The notes under the pieces: model-generated | Seen by the model: the letters and a program-made list of their open reading frames with translations, nothing else | The model's database searches: none | Told to the model about the DNA's origin: nothing | NCBI GenBank assembly: GCA_025716855.1 | Contig: JAIXMQ010000143.1 | Coordinates: 1-29,275 of the forward strand | Reading direction: 5' to 3' | DNA length: 29,275 nucleotides | Source of the DNA: Pilaira anomala | Lineage: Eukaryota; Mucoromycota; Mucoromycetes; Mucorales; Mucoraceae | Shown: positions 28,340-29,275 of the stretch, in pieces | How the letters are laid out: every line of letters starts with the position of its first letter | Numbering within the stretch: position 1 is the first letter of the stretch | Translations under genes and position numbers: made by a program

Positions 28340-29275
28340 CTAGTCACTCAAATTAGGTGGGCCCAACGCAGCAGTACGTCTGAAGTACTCATCCAACTCA
28401 TCCTCAAAACTCGATTGTGTGGAAGTACCTTCTTCTATAACAGGTACTGAAGCTTTACAGTGGCGTCGTGCATGACCGATCTGGTTACAGATAAAACATT
28501 TCATCTTGGTTAAAGTAGGACAGCCTGTTTTAATATGACCAGATTTTCCACAGTAGTAACAAACAGGTTGAGCCCCTTTAAAACTGGCTGGAGCAAAGTC
28601 ATCCCAGTCTTCCAAATAAAGCATGCGAGTTAAATCTTGGAAAGAAGGTGTGTCAATATCGGTGAGAGATCGGTCCAAGAGTACTGAAATTTCACCCTCA
28701 AAGATATTATGGTGAAGTGATTGTTTAATTTGTACAGCTTTACCATAGTGGCGTAAAGAGTTGATCAATTTCTTCGTCATAATATCAACTTCATGGTACA
28801 CAATCAAAGTTAAATTGACGCGGATTAATTCACTGGAGCTAGAAGCAGTACCTTTAAAAGGTGTAGCTTTAAAAACTGGATGCTGTCCACGGTAACACCT
28901 TACTGAATAGCCTTAGCTGTGTGGAGAGTATCTCGAAATTCAGTCGAAATAATTAGTTTCCCGCTTGCTCCAGAACCCCTGAGCGATATAGGGTTAAATC
29001 CATTTCCAACAACAGGACCAATCTGTTCGAGAATGAGCTTACACGCGTCAATACGAGTGTTGAATGTAGTCGAAGGAAATTCGGAAACAACTGATTTGCG
29101 AGAAAGTGTTGTTTGAATGAACAATGTAACTTGTTTGGATTGGTTGTAAGCAGCAATGGCTGGCATTTCAAAAAGAACTCGAGTGGTGAAACTTTCTCGA
29201 TTACCTTCTTTATCAATCTTACGAATGGGTGCAGGGACTCGAGCATTCAGACCCCTAGTTACCACCTTTGTCTGG
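28340..29275 (-). pseudogene. ORF1 (gag-like, two CCHC zinc knuckles) of a non-LTR element, frameshifted and partial
   Basis: From the edge an open frame reads QTKVVTRGLNARVPAPIRK through TLFIQTTLSRKSVVSEFPST to a TAA at 28900-28902, past an RRM-like region. The continuation lies in another frame from about 28912 (GYSVRCYRGQHPVFKATPFK) through ELIRVNLTLIVYHEVDIMTK and into CYYCGKSGHIKTGC and CFICNQIGHARRHC, ending at 28340. Both knuckles have C-x2-C-x4-H-x4-C spacing. Such ORF1 proteins bind element RNA in a ribonucleoprotein. The frame change near 28900-28915 breaks the gene, and a short residual frame at 27898-28161 may be its decayed tail. The true start is outside the window. LTR-type gag is less likely given two knuckles after an RRM-like region, a downstream poly(A) and no visible LTR. 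Confidence 0.75.

Larger units (their letters stand above)
27819..29275 (-). mobile_element. Non-LTR retrotransposon relic: ORF1 followed directly by a poly(A) tail; 5' end outside the window
   Basis: Reading on the minus strand from the window edge: ORF1 with two CCHC zinc knuckles, about 440 bp of decayed tail or untranslated sequence, an AT-rich stretch, and A26 (27819-27844). No endonuclease or reverse transcriptase sequence lies between ORF1 and the A-tract, so ORF2 is missing. The A-tract on the ORF1 strand fits integration by target-primed reverse transcription. Target-site duplications cannot be tested because the 5' end lies beyond 29275. Confidence 0.65.

Noticed and set aside
27920..28450. 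Plus-strand ORFs over the retroelement relic
   Set aside because: They lie antisense to the zinc-knuckle ORF1 and its decayed tail, which explain the sequence better.

Overview
The window looks like nuclear DNA of an early-diverging filamentous fungus, most likely Mucoromycota (Mucorales-like); the species cannot be told from the sequence. The evidence is a very AT-rich background with many A/T homopolymers, short GT-AG introns of roughly 50-125 nt, a eukaryotic tRNA-Ala(AGC), divergent F-box/LRR-like proteins with decayed copies, a two-RRM plus Pumilio protein of the Jsn1/Puf1 type, Yippee and OLA1 orthologues, and retroelement and DNA-transposon debris.

Layout. 183-1934 (+) is a four-exon kinesin-5-like motor whose product stops after a short coiled coil. 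2765-4045 is a decayed F-box/LRR-like pseudogene, followed by its intact single-exon paralogue at 4436-6205 (+). 6206-10959 is gene-poor: unrecognised coding fragments, an 11-bp tandem repeat, a palindrome-rich block that may be a transposon end, tRNA-Ala(AGC) at 8478-8550, and a 410-bp terminal-inverted-repeat element (9288-9697) that still encodes what looks like a transposase C-terminus. 10960-11972 (+) is a two-exon bZIP factor. 12913-15576 (-) is an 887-residue membrane-anchored protein of unknown function with thirteen PTTTEQ repeats. 16734-20311 (-) is a seven-exon Jsn1/Puf1-like RNA-binding protein of 1020 residues, reconstructed here with consistent reading phase at all six introns. 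21789-22392 (+) is a four-exon Yippee-like protein and 23206-24591 (+) a three-exon OLA1/YchF ATPase. The right end is retroelement-influenced: a 304-residue ORF (24976-25890, -) ending in a segment like the endonuclease-to-RT linker of non-LTR retrotransposons, an F-box pseudogene (26802 to about 27425, +), and the zinc-knuckle ORF1 of a non-LTR element (27819 to the window edge, -) ending in a 26-nt poly(A).

The genes do not form a pathway or cluster; this is ordinary housekeeping and regulatory content with lineage-specific families and mobile-element debris between. I see no convincing new multi-gene system. The best leads are the deletion-derivative TIR element, the ORF with the retroelement linker, the ORF1-only poly(A)-tailed insertion, the tail-less kinesin-5, and a cluster of three perfect inverted repeats at 22692-22804.
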